From Oscillospiraceae bacterium (GTDB taxonomy: Bacteria > Bacillota > Clostridia > Oscillospirales > Ruminococcaceae): a DNA stretch of 64,000 bases. Position numbers and translations under genes: made by a program. The notes below the pieces were generated by a model that saw only the letters and a program-made list of their open reading frames with translations, did not search any database and was not told the DNA's origin. Below, one piece after another: positions 50,851-59,289 of the stretch (its first letter is position 1; every line of letters starts with the position of its first letter). The DNA is taken from positions 992,001 through 1,056,000 of the forward strand of contig CP107211.1 of assembly GCA_025757845.1 (NCBI GenBank). The letters are read 5' to 3'.

Positions 50851-52712
50851 ATTATACCCAAGCACAGATTGACCGGGCAAACGCCGTCAGTCTGGAAGAT
50901 TTTCTCCGCACACAGGGAGAGACACTTATCAAAAGCGGACGGGAATACCGCTGGAAAGAACATGACAGCCTGACCGTCCGGGGAAACAAGTGGTTTCGCC
51001 ACAGCCAGAGCAAGGGCGGCTATCCCATTGATTTCGTCATGGAGTTTTACGGAAAGTCTTTTCCCGAAGCTGTCCAACTGCTGACAGGTGAAAGCGGCGA
51101 GGGACAGACCGAAGCCACCACAGCACCGCCCGCAGAGTTCCACTTGCCCCTACACAACCGCACAGTCGACAGAGCAATTCAATATCTTTGTGAAAGCCGA
51201 GGTCTCAACAAATCGCTTGTTGAGACTTTTCTTCTTTCCGGGGATATTTACGAGGACAGCAAACGGCACAATGTTGTGTTTGTCGGCAGAGACCGAAGCG
51301 GCACACCGAGATATGCTCATGTGCGAGGAACGCAGGAAAGTTTCAGACAGGACATTGCCGGCTCTGATAAATCTTATCCGTTCCGCTATGAGGGAAACGG
51401 CAGTCAGCTCTTTGTCTTTGAAGCACCGATAGACCTTTTATCCTTTATCTGCCTTTATCCGCAGGACTGGCAGACGAGAAGCTACCTTGCCCTGGGCGGC
51501 GTTTCAGGCAAAGCCCTTGACCGTTTCCTTTCTGAACGCAAGGACATCCGAAAAGTGTTCCTCTGCCTTGACAGCGACGCCGCTGGAAATGAAGCCTGCA
51601 CACGACTGGCACAGTCCATTCCCGGTGAGATTGCCGTCATTCGCCTTGTCCCGGCAAGGAAAGACTGGAACGATGTTCTCCGTCAGCAAGCGGATATTCC
51701 AAACCGCAAATTCATAGCCGAGACAATCACGCTGCGAGAGCTGCCCACCGCCCAGCCTGTTCCCATGCTCCGCATGGCAGATGTGGAGCTGACGAGCGTG
51801 GAATGGCTATGGTTTCCCTATATCCCCTTTGGAAAGCTGACGATCATACAGGGCAACCCCGGAGAGGGCAAGACCTACTTTGCCATGCGACTTGCGGCGG
51901 CTTGCACCAATCGAAAGCCTTTGCCCGGTATGGAGACAATTGAGCCTTTCAATATCATCTACCAGACCGCAGAGGACGGTCTGGGCGATACCGTCAAGCC
52001 CCGGCTGATGGAAGCGGAAGCAGACCTTGAAAGAGTGCTTGTCATTGACGATAGAGACACGCCGCTGACCCTTGCCGATGAACGCATCGCAAGGGCAATC
52101 CGTGAGAACAACGCAAGGCTGGTTATCATTGACCCGGTACAGGCGTTTCTGGGCGCAGATGTGGACATGAATCGGGCAAACGAGGTGCGCCCGATATTCC
52201 GCAGTCTGGGAGACATTGCACAGGCTGCCCGGTGCGCTATCGTGCTGATCGGACACCTCAACAAAGCCGCAGGAACGCAAAGCACCTACCGGGGATTGGG
52301 GTCTATCGACATTACGGCGGCAGTTCGCAGTCTGCTCTTTATCGGCAAGCTGAAGGATAGTCCCACAACGAGGGTGCTTATCCATGAGAAAAGCTCCCTT
52401 GCACCGCCCGGACAGTCCCTTGCCTTTTCTCTGGGAGACGAGAAAGGTTTTGAGTGGATAGGAGCTTATGACATTACCGCTGACGAGCTTCTTGCCGGGA
52501 CAGACACCGCCAAGACCGAAAGTAAGACCGCACAGGCGCAAATGCTCATTCTGGAACTGCTTGCGGACGGAAAGCGTATGCCGAGCGCAGAGCTGGAAAA
52601 GACGGTCAATGAGCGTGGGATTTCCTCACGCACCATGAGAACGGCAAAGAGCCGTATCGGGGACAGGCTTGTGACCGAGAAAGACGGCACAGCATGGGTC
52701 TGCTATCTCTGA
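50847..52712 (+). CDS. primase-helicase (DUF3991/TOPRIM plus RepA-like ATPase)
   Basis: A 621-residue replication protein. The N-terminal 200 residues hold a DUF3991-like domain and a TOPRIM part (FVFEAPIDLLSFICLY, VFLCLDSDAAGNEA). Residues about 310-550 form a RecA-like ATPase with Walker A GNPGEGKTYF, LVIIDPVQAFLGAD and VLIGHLNKAAGT. A winged-helix-like end follows. It is likely to prime and unwind the element after transfer. Its start overlaps the relaxase stop. Confidence 0.88.
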   Translation: MNYTQAQIDRANAVSLEDFLRTQGETLIKSGREYRWKEHDSLTVRGNKWFRHSQSKGGYPIDFVMEFYGKSFPEAVQLLTGESGEGQTEATTAPPAEFHLPLHNRTVDRAIQYLCESRGLNKSLVETFLLSGDIYEDSKRHNVVFVGRDRSGTPRYAHVRGTQESFRQDIAGSDKSYPFRYEGNGSQLFVFEAPIDLLSFICLYPQDWQTRSYLALGGVSGKALDRFLSERKDIRKVFLCLDSDAAGNEACTRLAQSIPGEIAVIRLVPARKDWNDVLRQQADIPNRKFIAETITLRELPTAQPVPMLRMADVELTSVEWLWFPYIPFGKLTIIQGNPGEGKTYFAMRLAAACTNRKPLPGMETIEPFNIIYQTAEDGLGDTVKPRLMEAEADLERVLVIDDRDTPLTLADERIARAIRENNARLVIIDPVQAFLGADVDMNRANEVRPIFRSLGDIAQAARCAIVLIGHLNKAAGTQSTYRGLGSIDITAAVRSLLFIGKLKDSPTTRVLIHEKSSLAPPGQSLAFSLGDEKGFEWIGAYDITADELLAGTDTAKTESKTAQAQMLILELLADGKRMPSAELEKTVNERGISSRTMRTAKSRIGDRLVTEKDGTAWVCYL

Positions 52713-52860
52713 AACTGACACAGGAACAAGGCAAGCGTGGCAAAGACTGCAAAGGTTTTATAGATACCTTAATGTTGCCGCCTTGCTTTGTTCCCTTATA
52801 CCGACCACCGCCCGATGATGAACAGTCACCGGGCATTTTTCATTTACAGGAGGATTTTGA

Positions 52861-53028
52861 ATGAACAACACCGCAACCCACAGCACCACCAACAGCCCTT
52901 GCCTGACTGTCAGAAAGCAGATCGGCAAGACCACCTATATCGTCCGTGTCCATTTCAGTGAGACCGCCAAAGAGACGATGGAGGACAAAATCAAGCGGCT
53001 GCTCCGTGATGAAGTCCGCAAAATGTGA
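52861..53028 (+). CDS. tnpW: TnpW transposon-encoded protein
   Basis: A 55-residue protein ending SETAKETMEDKIKRLLRDEV, a TnpW pattern, with CAGGAGG 6 bases before its ATG. It is the last gene of IME1, 45 bases from its right end. In Tn4451 the name is descriptive only. Confidence 0.85.
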   Translation: MNNTATHSTTNSPCLTVRKQIGKTTYIVRVHFSETAKETMEDKIKRLLRDEVRKM

Positions 53029-53042
53029 CTTCTTTGTAAACA

Positions 53043-53058
53043 TGATTAAAAAGTCCTT
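53043..53058 (+). repeat. right subterminal inverted repeat of IME1
   Basis: TGATTAAAAAGTCCTT, the near complement of 44404-44419, 15 bases inside the right end. Confidence 0.7.
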
Positions 53059-53074
53059 GACAATTCGTCTCTGG

Positions 53075-53888
53075 CAAGACGGCTAAGTCAATCCTTATTT
53101 CCTGCGGTGCCCGTTTATCTCCATTCGACATTCAGGAAGTTCGGGATGCCACCATGTATGATGAACTGGAACTCGACAAGCTGGGCGACCGGAAAACGGC
53201 ATTGTTCCTGATTATGAGTGATACCGACAGTACATTCAACTTCTTAATCTCTATGATCTACACCCAGCTTTTCAATCTGCTCTGCGACAAAGCCGATGAT
53301 GTGTACGGCGGTAAGCTGCCCATCCATGTGCGGTGCCTCATTGATGAGTGTGCTAACATCGGTCAGATTCCACAACTGGAAAAACTGGTGGCCACTATCC
53401 GCAGCCGTGAGATCTCGGCGTGTCTGGTCTTGCAGACCCGCAGCCAGTTGAAAGCCATCTACAAGGACAATGCGGATACCATCGTGGGCAACATGGACAG
53501 CCAGATTTTTCTCGGCGGCAGCGAGCCTACCACCCTGAAAGATCTTGCCGAAGCACTCGGTAAGGAAACCATCGACAGCTACAACAATTCTGATACCCGT
53601 GGCAATAGCCCAAGCTATGGCACCAACTATCAAAAACTCGGCCACGAACTTATGAGCCGGGATGAACTGGCGGTGCTGGATGGCGGCAAGTGCATCCTGC
53701 AACTGCGGGGTGTGCGCCCGTTTTTGAGCGACAAGTACGACCTGACCCAGCACCCGAACTACAAGTACACCTCCGACTATGACCCCAAGAACGCACTCGA
53801 TATCGAGAAGTTCTTGAAACGAAAAGAAAAAATCCACCCGGATGATACCTTCATCATGGTGGATGCCGATTCACTCCCGCCCGCCTGA
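53075..53888 (+). pseudogene. VirD4/TraG coupling protein, 3' part
   Basis: About 271 codons that complete the coupling protein: KTAKSILISCGARLSPFDIQ, Walker B region VRCLIDECANIGQIPQLEKL, SACLVLQTRSQLKAIY and the C-terminal ADSLPPA. The frame is intact from the GG core onwards; an upstream stop at 53058 separates it from the IME1 sequence. An internal ATG at 53154 lacks a ribosome site, so this part is probably silent. Confidence 0.92.
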
Positions 53889-54023
53889 TAAGACGAGCGG
53901 TTATTTTTTACCCATTGACCCAACAGGTACACCGGAAAATCAGCCTTCGCCGTGGTTTTCGGCTTTTTGCAAACGGATTTCAGGGGTGTGCAGGGTCGCT
54001 TTTTCAAAACAAAGGAGATTACT

Positions 54024-54182
54024 ATGGAATTCTTTAATAGTGCAGTGGATGTTCTGAAGACTCTGGTTGTGGCACTGGGTGCCGGTCTGGGCGTGTGGGG
54101 TGCTGTGAACCTCATGGAAGGCTACGGCGGCGATAACCCCTCTGCCAAGAGCCAGGGTATGAAGCAGTTCATGGCTAATTAA
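54024..54182 (+). CDS. Maff2-family small membrane protein (VirB2-like)
   Basis: A 52-residue protein: MEFFNSAVDVLKTLVVALGAGLGVWGAVNLMEGYGGDNPSAKSQGMK and a short end. One hydrophobic helix and a glycine-rich turn, as in the Maff2 family always found next to coupling-protein genes in these ICEs. It may be a pilin-like channel component. AAAGGAGATTACT precedes the ATG. IME2 begins directly after it. Confidence 0.88.
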   Translation: MEFFNSAVDVLKTLVVALGAGLGVWGAVNLMEGYGGDNPSAKSQGMKQFMAN

Positions 54183-54244
54183 AGGGACAAAAAGGAAGGA
54201 AAAGCACAATCCAGACGGTATCAGCGGCAGGCTACAAGAATAAA

Positions 54245-54273
54245 TTGTGATTACACAAGATTGGTGCTATAAT
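54245..54273 (+). promoter_or_regulatory. promoter of the IME2 XRE-tnpV genes
   Basis: TTGTGA (54245-54250), a 17-base spacer and TATAAT (54268-54273). A small CCGGGGC/GCCCCGG hairpin lies in the leader (54288-54306). Confidence 0.7.
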
Positions 54274-54336
54274 AAGAGAAAAGTTCCTGCCGGGGCAGCC
54301 GCCCCGGTGGTATGGATAGGAAGGCGGGAAAGCAAT

Positions 54337-54609
54337 ATGCACATCAGCTATAAACCACTCTGGCATACACTGTTAGAGCGTGATATGAGAAAAGAAGATT
54401 TAAGGCTTGCTGCTGGTATGACAACGAATATGATTGCCAACATGAGCAAAGAGGGAAAGCACATCAGCATGGATACATTAGCCCGTATCTGCGAAACGCT
54501 GAATTGTGAGATTACCGATGTGATTGAGTTAGTATCAGACGAGCCTGCTTCCACAGGAGGTAAGGAGCATGAGCGAATTGAAACCAAGAATAACGGAAAA
54601 CGGAATTGA
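54337..54609 (+). CDS. XRE-family helix-turn-helix regulator (left end of IME2)
   Basis: A 90-residue protein that is almost only a Cro/C1 helix-turn-helix of the YozG/HTH_26 type: LLERDMRKEDLRLAAGMTTNMIANMSKEGKHISMDTLARICETLNCEITDVIELV. The ATG at 54337 follows AGGCGGGAAAG. It overlaps tnpV by 41 bases. It may control tnpV or excision genes. Confidence 0.85.
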   Translation: MHISYKPLWHTLLERDMRKEDLRLAAGMTTNMIANMSKEGKHISMDTLARICETLNCEITDVIELVSDEPASTGGKEHERIETKNNGKRN

Positions 54610-54946
54610 TTATATCCTTGTCGGAGATTACTATATCCCAGATTTGAAGCTGCCGGAGGAACATCGCCCTATCGGAAAGTACGGACGGATGCACCGGGAG
54701 TATTTAAGAGAAGTCCACCCAGCCAAATTGAACACCTTGACCTTGACAGGGGAGTTATGGACATACCTTGCAGACCTGAACGAACAGGCACAGGAACGGT
54801 TAGACACCATCATGGAGCAGATGAAAGATGCCGAGGGCGTGACCGAGGAATTGAAACGAACCCAACAAATGGAATGGGTGCGGCGTTGCAATAACATTCA
54901 CAACCGGGCAGAAGAAATTATTTTGCAAGAGATGATTTATTCATAA
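54569..54946 (+). CDS. tnpV: TnpV transposon-encoded protein (IME2 copy)
   Basis: A 125-residue protein, same length as the IME1 copy and with the same opening (PRITENGIDYILVGDYYIPDLKLPEE). AGGAGGTAAGGAG precedes its ATG. It overlaps the XRE gene. Confidence 0.9.
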   Translation: MSELKPRITENGIDYILVGDYYIPDLKLPEEHRPIGKYGRMHREYLREVHPAKLNTLTLTGELWTYLADLNEQAQERLDTIMEQMKDAEGVTEELKRTQQMEWVRRCNNIHNRAEEIILQEMIYS

Positions 54947-54997
54947 CGGTATGGTAGAATGATTATGACAAATAAGAATTTTTTGCTCCATACGCCC

Positions 54998-55027
54998 TTG
55001 ACAATAGTCCTTACAATATACTATAAT
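54998..55027 (+). promoter_or_regulatory. promoter of marR-MATE
   Basis: TTGACA (54998-55003), an 18-base spacer and TATAAT (55022-55027). Confidence 0.85.
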
Positions 55028-55046
55028 AGTATTTGTAAATACTATT
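55025..55046. promoter_or_regulatory. MarR operator
   Basis: A 22-base palindrome with inner part AGTATTTGTAAATACT (55028-55043) begins in the -10 box and covers the likely start of transcription. Its size and place fit autoregulation by the MarR protein just downstream. Confidence 0.65.
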
Positions 55047-55062
55047 TGTAAGAGGAGGACTT

Positions 55063-55497
55063 ATGGAAAACAATCATTTTAACGTTGCGTGGGCGAAAAG
55101 CACTGCGCTATATACAAAAGCAGCTTCAGTACTTGGCGTCGGATACCCGGAAATGATGGTGCTGTATGCGCTGGAATCCATGGGAGAACTGACGCAAAAG
55201 CAGATCGCAGAGAATTTCGGTATGCAAAAACAGACGGTTCATACGGTCGTGAGCGCACTTCAAAAGAAGGGCTATTTACTGTTGGAGGCCAGCGAGGGCG
55301 ATAAACGTGAGAAGCGGATCGTCTTGACTGAAAGCGGACAGGTATACGCCCACAGAATGATTGCGCCTTTACGAAAAGCCGAGGAGAAGGTTTATAGAAC
55401 AATCGGGAACGAACGGCTCCAAGCCATGTGTGAAATTCTTGACCTTTTCAATCTTCTCTTTGAAAGAGAGCTGAGAGGAGGTCTGGGCAGTGAATAA
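55063..55497 (+). CDS. MarR-family transcriptional regulator
   Basis: A 144-residue winged-helix regulator: ELTQKQIAENFGMQKQTVHTVVSALQKKGYLLLEASEGDKREKRIVLTESG shows recognition helix and wing. Helices at both ends make the dimer. AAGAGGAGG precedes the ATG. It overlaps the MATE gene and probably represses it through the palindrome upstream. It is cargo of IME2. Confidence 0.93.
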   Translation: MENNHFNVAWAKSTALYTKAASVLGVGYPEMMVLYALESMGELTQKQIAENFGMQKQTVHTVVSALQKKGYLLLEASEGDKREKRIVLTESGQVYAHRMIAPLRKAEEKVYRTIGNERLQAMCEILDLFNLLFERELRGGLGSE

Positions 55498-56791
55498 CAA
55501 GCGGACTTTCTTTCAGTATGTGATTCCGTCCGTGTTATCCTTTGCGCTTTCCGGGGTGTATGCCATCGTTGACGGTTTCTTTGTAGGCAACTCAATCGGG
55601 GATGCCGGACTTTCCGCAATCAACATTGCATATCCCATCACGGCGGTCCTGCAATCCGTAGGGACAGGAATCGGAATGGGTGGTTCAGTCAAATACTCCA
55701 TTCTGAAAGCAGCAGGAAATGAGAAAAAAGCACGGGAGTTCGTTGCCGGTGCAACATGGCTGATGCTTCTTTTCAGCGCTGTCCTGACTGTCACCGTTTT
55801 CTTCACTTCAGAGAAAATCCTTTCTGCCCTTGGTGCATCGGGCGAGTTGCTTACTCTGGGAAATGAGTATATCAAGGTAATTGCCCTTGGAGCGATTTTA
55901 CAGGTGTTCGGCACCGGACTGGTTCCGTTTATGCGTAATTACGGCGGTTCTTTGTGGGCAATGATCGCTATGATCTGCGGCTTTGCTACCAATGTTGCTC
56001 TTGACTATACTTTTGTGTGGGTTCTTGGACGGGGCATGTACGGTGCGGCATTGGCGACCATTATTGGGCAGGGAGTTACCATGGCGGTTGCACTCGTGTA
56101 TTGCGCCATCAAAAAGAACCTCACTCTGAAAATCGCACCTGTTGATACCCCGAAAACGGCATTTCAGATATTAAAAATCGGACTTGCTCCATTTGGCTTG
56201 ACCCTTGCCCCAAATATCTCTCTTGTGATCATCAACCGATTTTCGGTTTATTATGGCGGACAGGAGGCTATCGCCACCTATGCCTGTATCTCCTATATCA
56301 TCTGCATTGTTTATCTTCTTTTGCAGGGTGTCGGTGATGGTAGCCAGCCGCTCATGAGTCAGTTCTACGGAGCAGGCGAAGAAAAATCGCTCAAACAAAC
56401 CAAAACGCTGGCGTATGAATTTTCCATGGTTTTGGCGGTAATCAGTGCGATTCTGATTTACCTGCTCCGTGGAAAGATTGGACTACTGTTCGGTTCATCT
56501 GCCGAGGTAAACGCAGGGGTCATAAAGGTCATGCCGATCTTCCTTGTGTCGGTTCCGTTTGACGCCATCACACGAGTTTCCGCGGCGGCTTTCTACGCAA
56601 CCGAAAAAAGTGTGCTGTCCTATGTTCTGACCTTTATCGAACCCATCATCATGCTGGTGTTGATGCTGATGCTGCCGCCGGTGTTTGGCGGTCAAATCAC
56701 GATTTGGTGGAGCGCCGTATTTGCAAAGGTCATTACCGCATCAGTAAGCATTGTGCTGTCCGTTAGATACAGCGCACAAAGAAATCGATAA
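55490..56791 (+). CDS. MATE-family multidrug efflux protein
   Basis: A 433-residue, 12-helix transporter of the MATE family (DinF/MepA-like), with YAIVDGFFVGNSIGDAGLSAINIAYP in the first helices and the repeat in the second half (GDGSQPLMSQFYGAGE). It exports drugs or organic cations using a Na+ or H+ gradient. It starts with GTG after AGAGGAGG, overlapping marR by 8 bases. Drug range cannot be read from sequence. Confidence 0.93.
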   Translation: MNNKRTFFQYVIPSVLSFALSGVYAIVDGFFVGNSIGDAGLSAINIAYPITAVLQSVGTGIGMGGSVKYSILKAAGNEKKAREFVAGATWLMLLFSAVLTVTVFFTSEKILSALGASGELLTLGNEYIKVIALGAILQVFGTGLVPFMRNYGGSLWAMIAMICGFATNVALDYTFVWVLGRGMYGAALATIIGQGVTMAVALVYCAIKKNLTLKIAPVDTPKTAFQILKIGLAPFGLTLAPNISLVIINRFSVYYGGQEAIATYACISYIICIVYLLLQGVGDGSQPLMSQFYGAGEEKSLKQTKTLAYEFSMVLAVISAILIYLLRGKIGLLFGSSAEVNAGVIKVMPIFLVSVPFDAITRVSAAAFYATEKSVLSYVLTFIEPIIMLVLMLMLPPVFGGQITIWWSAVFAKVITASVSIVLSVRYSAQRNR

Positions 56792-56833
56792 CTTCCAGTT
56801 TATCGTTCTGATTTTCAACTGAATAACCACAGT

Positions 56834-56885
56834 AAAAACCGCTGCTACATGGAAGCTAACAAACCATGCAACAGCGGTTTTTCTT
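56834..56885. terminator. bidirectional terminator between MATE and XRE genes
   Basis: AAAACCGCTG-CTACATGG and CCATGCA-ACAGCGGTTTT form a long imperfect stem, with A/T-runs at both ends. Confidence 0.8.
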
Positions 56886-57691
56886 TACCGTTTTTTCCTT
56901 TGGCTGATAGGCGTTCCCATTTTCTTTGATTTTTTGAGAATCCGAATGAGCCAGCGAAATTCTTCATCTGACAGATTTTTATAGTTGATACCGAGCTGCT
57001 TGCAGTAAAGGACAACGAGCTTTTCATCCCGACTGCCCTTGAAATTTTCGACCGCTTCCAGATTTTCTTTCAGTTCATCGGCAACGGTGGTCTGGGGCGC
57101 ACTCTCACTGTCCTTTTTGTGAGCTTCCCGAATATCCCGGATAATGAGATTGAGGTCATCCAGAACCATGTGGCTGAAATATTCATCATCGCTGATATGG
57201 GCGGCTTGCAGCACTTTCAAATGCGGGTCATCTTCGCCGGGGCGATACCGTTCAATGATTTCATGCCGGACGGTATCGACAAGTGTATTGAGATTTTGAA
57301 TCTGCATGGTGGCAATCCCGTCCACATAAATCTCAATGTCTGCAAGAAACTTGATAAAATCTTTATGTGTGGCAAGCTCACAGAGCAGACGGTTGTTAAT
57401 CCGACCGCTTTTCAGGAGAGCAACCATCTCATCATTCAAATGCAGCTCCGTCAATGACGTGTTGATCTGCTCCCTGTTCTCTGTCCGGCACAGTAGATAA
57501 TCAACGGAAACCCCATAGAAGTCTGCCAGCGTGATAAGGTTGCCATGATTGATTTCCTTAAAATCCTCTTTTTCATAACTTCCGAGAGCAGATTTGGAAA
57601 TACCCGTCAGCTTTGATAGTTCTTCCAGATTTAAGCCTTTGTCCTTGCGGAGTTCCCAAAGGCGTTCCTGTATGCTTGTTGCTCCTTTCAT
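56885..57691 (-). CDS. XRE-family transcriptional regulator with long C-terminal domain
   Basis: A 268-residue protein. The N-terminal helix-turn-helix (ERLWELRKDKGLNLEELSKLTGISKSALGSYEKEDFKEIN, then LADFYGVSVDYLL) is followed by 200 helical residues with no known domain. It is the only - strand gene of IME2. It probably represses the replication/transfer genes transcribed to the right of it. Confidence 0.85.
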   Translation of the reverse strand: MKGATSIQERLWELRKDKGLNLEELSKLTGISKSALGSYEKEDFKEINHGNLITLADFYGVSVDYLLCRTENREQINTSLTELHLNDEMVALLKSGRINNRLLCELATHKDFIKFLADIEIYVDGIATMQIQNLNTLVDTVRHEIIERYRPGEDDPHLKVLQAAHISDDEYFSHMVLDDLNLIIRDIREAHKKDSESAPQTTVADELKENLEAVENFKGSRDEKLVVLYCKQLGINYKNLSDEEFRWLIRILKKSKKMGTPISQRKKR

Positions 57692-58174
57692 GGGCGCACA
57701 CTCCTTTCCGGCGGTTTCATTGCTGCCGCTTAACTGGATTATATCACACTTTCCGCAATCGTGGAAATTTCTGATTTTTACTCCTAATTCCTACTTTGTG
57801 GACATACGGCACAGGGCACAAAAATGTTCTATGATACAGGTAGTTCATCGATGGATTATTCCAATCGAATGACCAGCCTGTGTGGGATATGCTTCCCCGG
57901 CGATGTAGTGCCATGACTTTTGGCAGGGATGTGGAGGAACCCTGACCGAAACGAGCGTACCAAAGGGAGCGATACGCCGCTGTGAGATTCAGGGGAGGAA
58001 CGACACCGGGGAGAACTGGCGAACTGACACCGAAATGATACCGAAACACGACAATCTGATAGGGGGATAGTCTACCCTATCGCTGATACTTCGGGAGATT
58101 TTAGGCGGCTCTATGGCTGTAATTTTTCCGAAAATCGCCCCGAAACCATACACAAAAACGGGAGGAAGCGCAAT
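57692..58174. other. non-coding control region of IME2 (possible origin)
   Basis: About 480 bases without a gene. It holds three ACCGAAA repeats (57945, 58029, 58040), a hairpin GATAGGG...CCCTATC (58058-58081) and several GACACCG-like repeats. The - strand XRE promoter (TATAAT near 57740) also lies here. It could be the vegetative origin or an operator cluster. Confidence 0.4.
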
Positions 58175-58363
58175 ATGCCGAGAATGAGCAAAAAGAGGAA
58201 ACAGGAGCTTTCCTTTTACCTCAATGACCGGGGGCGTGTCACTTACAACGAATTATGCCGGAAATGCCAGCATGGGTGCAAGCAGAGCTTCCGGGCGGTT
58301 GTGATTGACTGCCCCCGTTATTTATCCAAACGAGCAAAGAAAAAGGAGGAACACACCGAATGA
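58175..58363 (+). CDS. small cysteine-containing protein of IME2
   Basis: A 62-residue basic protein, MPRMSKKRKQELSFYLNDRGRVTYNELCRKCQHGC and then RAVVIDCPRYLSKRAKKKEE. The C-x2-C-x3-C and a later C may bind zinc. GGGAGGAAG precedes the ATG. It overlaps the next gene by ATGA. Similar proteins occur next to replication genes in related elements; function unknown. Confidence 0.7.
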   Translation: MPRMSKKRKQELSFYLNDRGRVTYNELCRKCQHGCKQSFRAVVIDCPRYLSKRAKKKEEHTE

Positions 58364-58701
58364 ATTTTGAATTTATGACGATAGACACACCCTTGCCGCC
58401 CTGTATGCCTTTTCCCAGGGCGTTGACAGGATTTCCAGTCAGCAGCACCGCAAAGGTCATGTACTGCCGGATGCTGGACGCTATGCTCTCCAAAGGGCAG
58501 GAGGACGAGAACGGAATCCTGTTTGTCTGCTTCCCTGTCACAGCCATTGCCGCAGTCCTGTCCCGCAGCCCCATGACGGTCAAGCGTTCTTTGAATGAAC
58601 TGGAAACCGCCGGACTTATCATGCGGGTGCGTCAGGGCGTTGGAGAACCAAACAGGATTTATGTGCTGATACCGGGAAAGGAGGACGCTGCCCTTGCCTG
58701 A
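58360..58701 (+). CDS. helix-turn-helix/replication-initiator-like protein
   Basis: A 113-residue protein resembling the N-terminal winged helix of RepA_N initiators: MPFPRALTGFPVSSTAKVMYCRMLDAMLS and then FVCFPVTAIAAVLSRSPMTVKRSLNELETAGLIMRVRQGVGEPNRIYVLI. It is much shorter than repA of the ICE. It may start IME2 replication or regulate it. Coupled to both neighbours by overlaps. Confidence 0.75.
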   Translation: MNFEFMTIDTPLPPCMPFPRALTGFPVSSTAKVMYCRMLDAMLSKGQEDENGILFVCFPVTAIAAVLSRSPMTVKRSLNELETAGLIMRVRQGVGEPNRIYVLIPGKEDAALA

Positions 58702-58990
58702 TACCTCAAAGCTGGAAAGGCTCAACCGGGAGATGGAGAAAAGCGAAAAGAAACTGCGGAAAGCCATCAATGATGAAAAGGCATTGCAGCACCAGTTAAA
58801 GCAGCTTACCCGAAAGGAACGGACGCACCGGCTCTGTACCCGTGGCGGTATGCTGGAAAGTTTTCTGCAAGAGCCGGAACGCCTGACAGATGATGATGTC
58901 ATGATGTTGTTGAAACTCATTTTTCACAGGCAGGACACGCAGGAACTATTGAAAAAACTGCTGGAACGGGAGAAGCCGGAAACCCCTTAG
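58694..58990 (+). CDS. DUF3847 protein (IME2 copy)
   Basis: A 98-residue protein starting at a TTG: LERLNREMEKSEKKLRKAINDEKALQHQLKQLTRKERTHRLCTRGGMLESF, a coiled coil with the same KERTHRLC-type core as the IME1 copy. It ends at the oriT. Confidence 0.85.
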   Translation: MPDTSKLERLNREMEKSEKKLRKAINDEKALQHQLKQLTRKERTHRLCTRGGMLESFLQEPERLTDDDVMMLLKLIFHRQDTQELLKKLLEREKPETP

Positions 58991-59035
58991 TTTACTAAGG
59001 GCGCAATTATACACCACCCAAAGGTTGGTGCATTG
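58985..59035 (-). other. oriT of IME2
   Basis: On the - strand GTATAATTGCGCCCTTAG matches the MobQ nick region; the nick would lie between 59001 and 59002. The adjacent inverted repeat CACCACCC/GGTTGGTG (59012-59030) and CTTAG-TTTA-CTAAG mirror IME1. It is placed after DUF3847 rather than before it. Confidence 0.72.
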
Positions 59036-59289
59036 CGTTCTCCGAAGGCTCCTTGCCGGAGGGCTGTGATTTTCCGCAGTCATGGTCTGCTCCAAATCAT
59101 ACAGGGGACGCTACGCTTCCCCTGCGCTGGCTGCCGCCAGCTACCCTTTTGTGTACTTGCCATCTGGGGACACCTTGCGTTGCAAGCTGTTCCCAGCCGA
59201 CAAGTTTCATAAAATATGCTATCTTTTCGATAGCCAATGAAGTATAATGAAGATGACAACAAATCGGCATTTGTAAAGGAGGATTTACA
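59036..59289. other. non-coding region after oriT (IME2)
   Basis: About 250 bases with paired stretches such as CTCCGAAGGCTCC, GCTGGCTGCCGCCAGC and TTGCGTTGCAA. It resembles the corresponding region of IME1 in layout. A TATAAT at 59243-59248 may serve the small gene that follows. Confidence 0.5.

Larger units (their letters stand above)
44390..53074 (+). mobile_element. IME1, mobilizable element inserted in the coupling-protein gene
   Basis: An 8.7-kb insertion bounded by GG at both sides (44388-44389 and 53073-53074), the 2-base core used by large serine recombinases. Subterminal inverted repeats AAAGACTTCTTAATCA (44404-44419) and its near complement (53043-53058, 14 of 16 positions) lie 14-15 bases inside each end. 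Contents in order: serine recombinase, TnpV, DUF6809, cargo gene, oriT, DUF3847, MobA/MobL relaxase, primase-helicase, TnpW. Excision would restore the coupling-protein frame. Confidence 0.92.
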
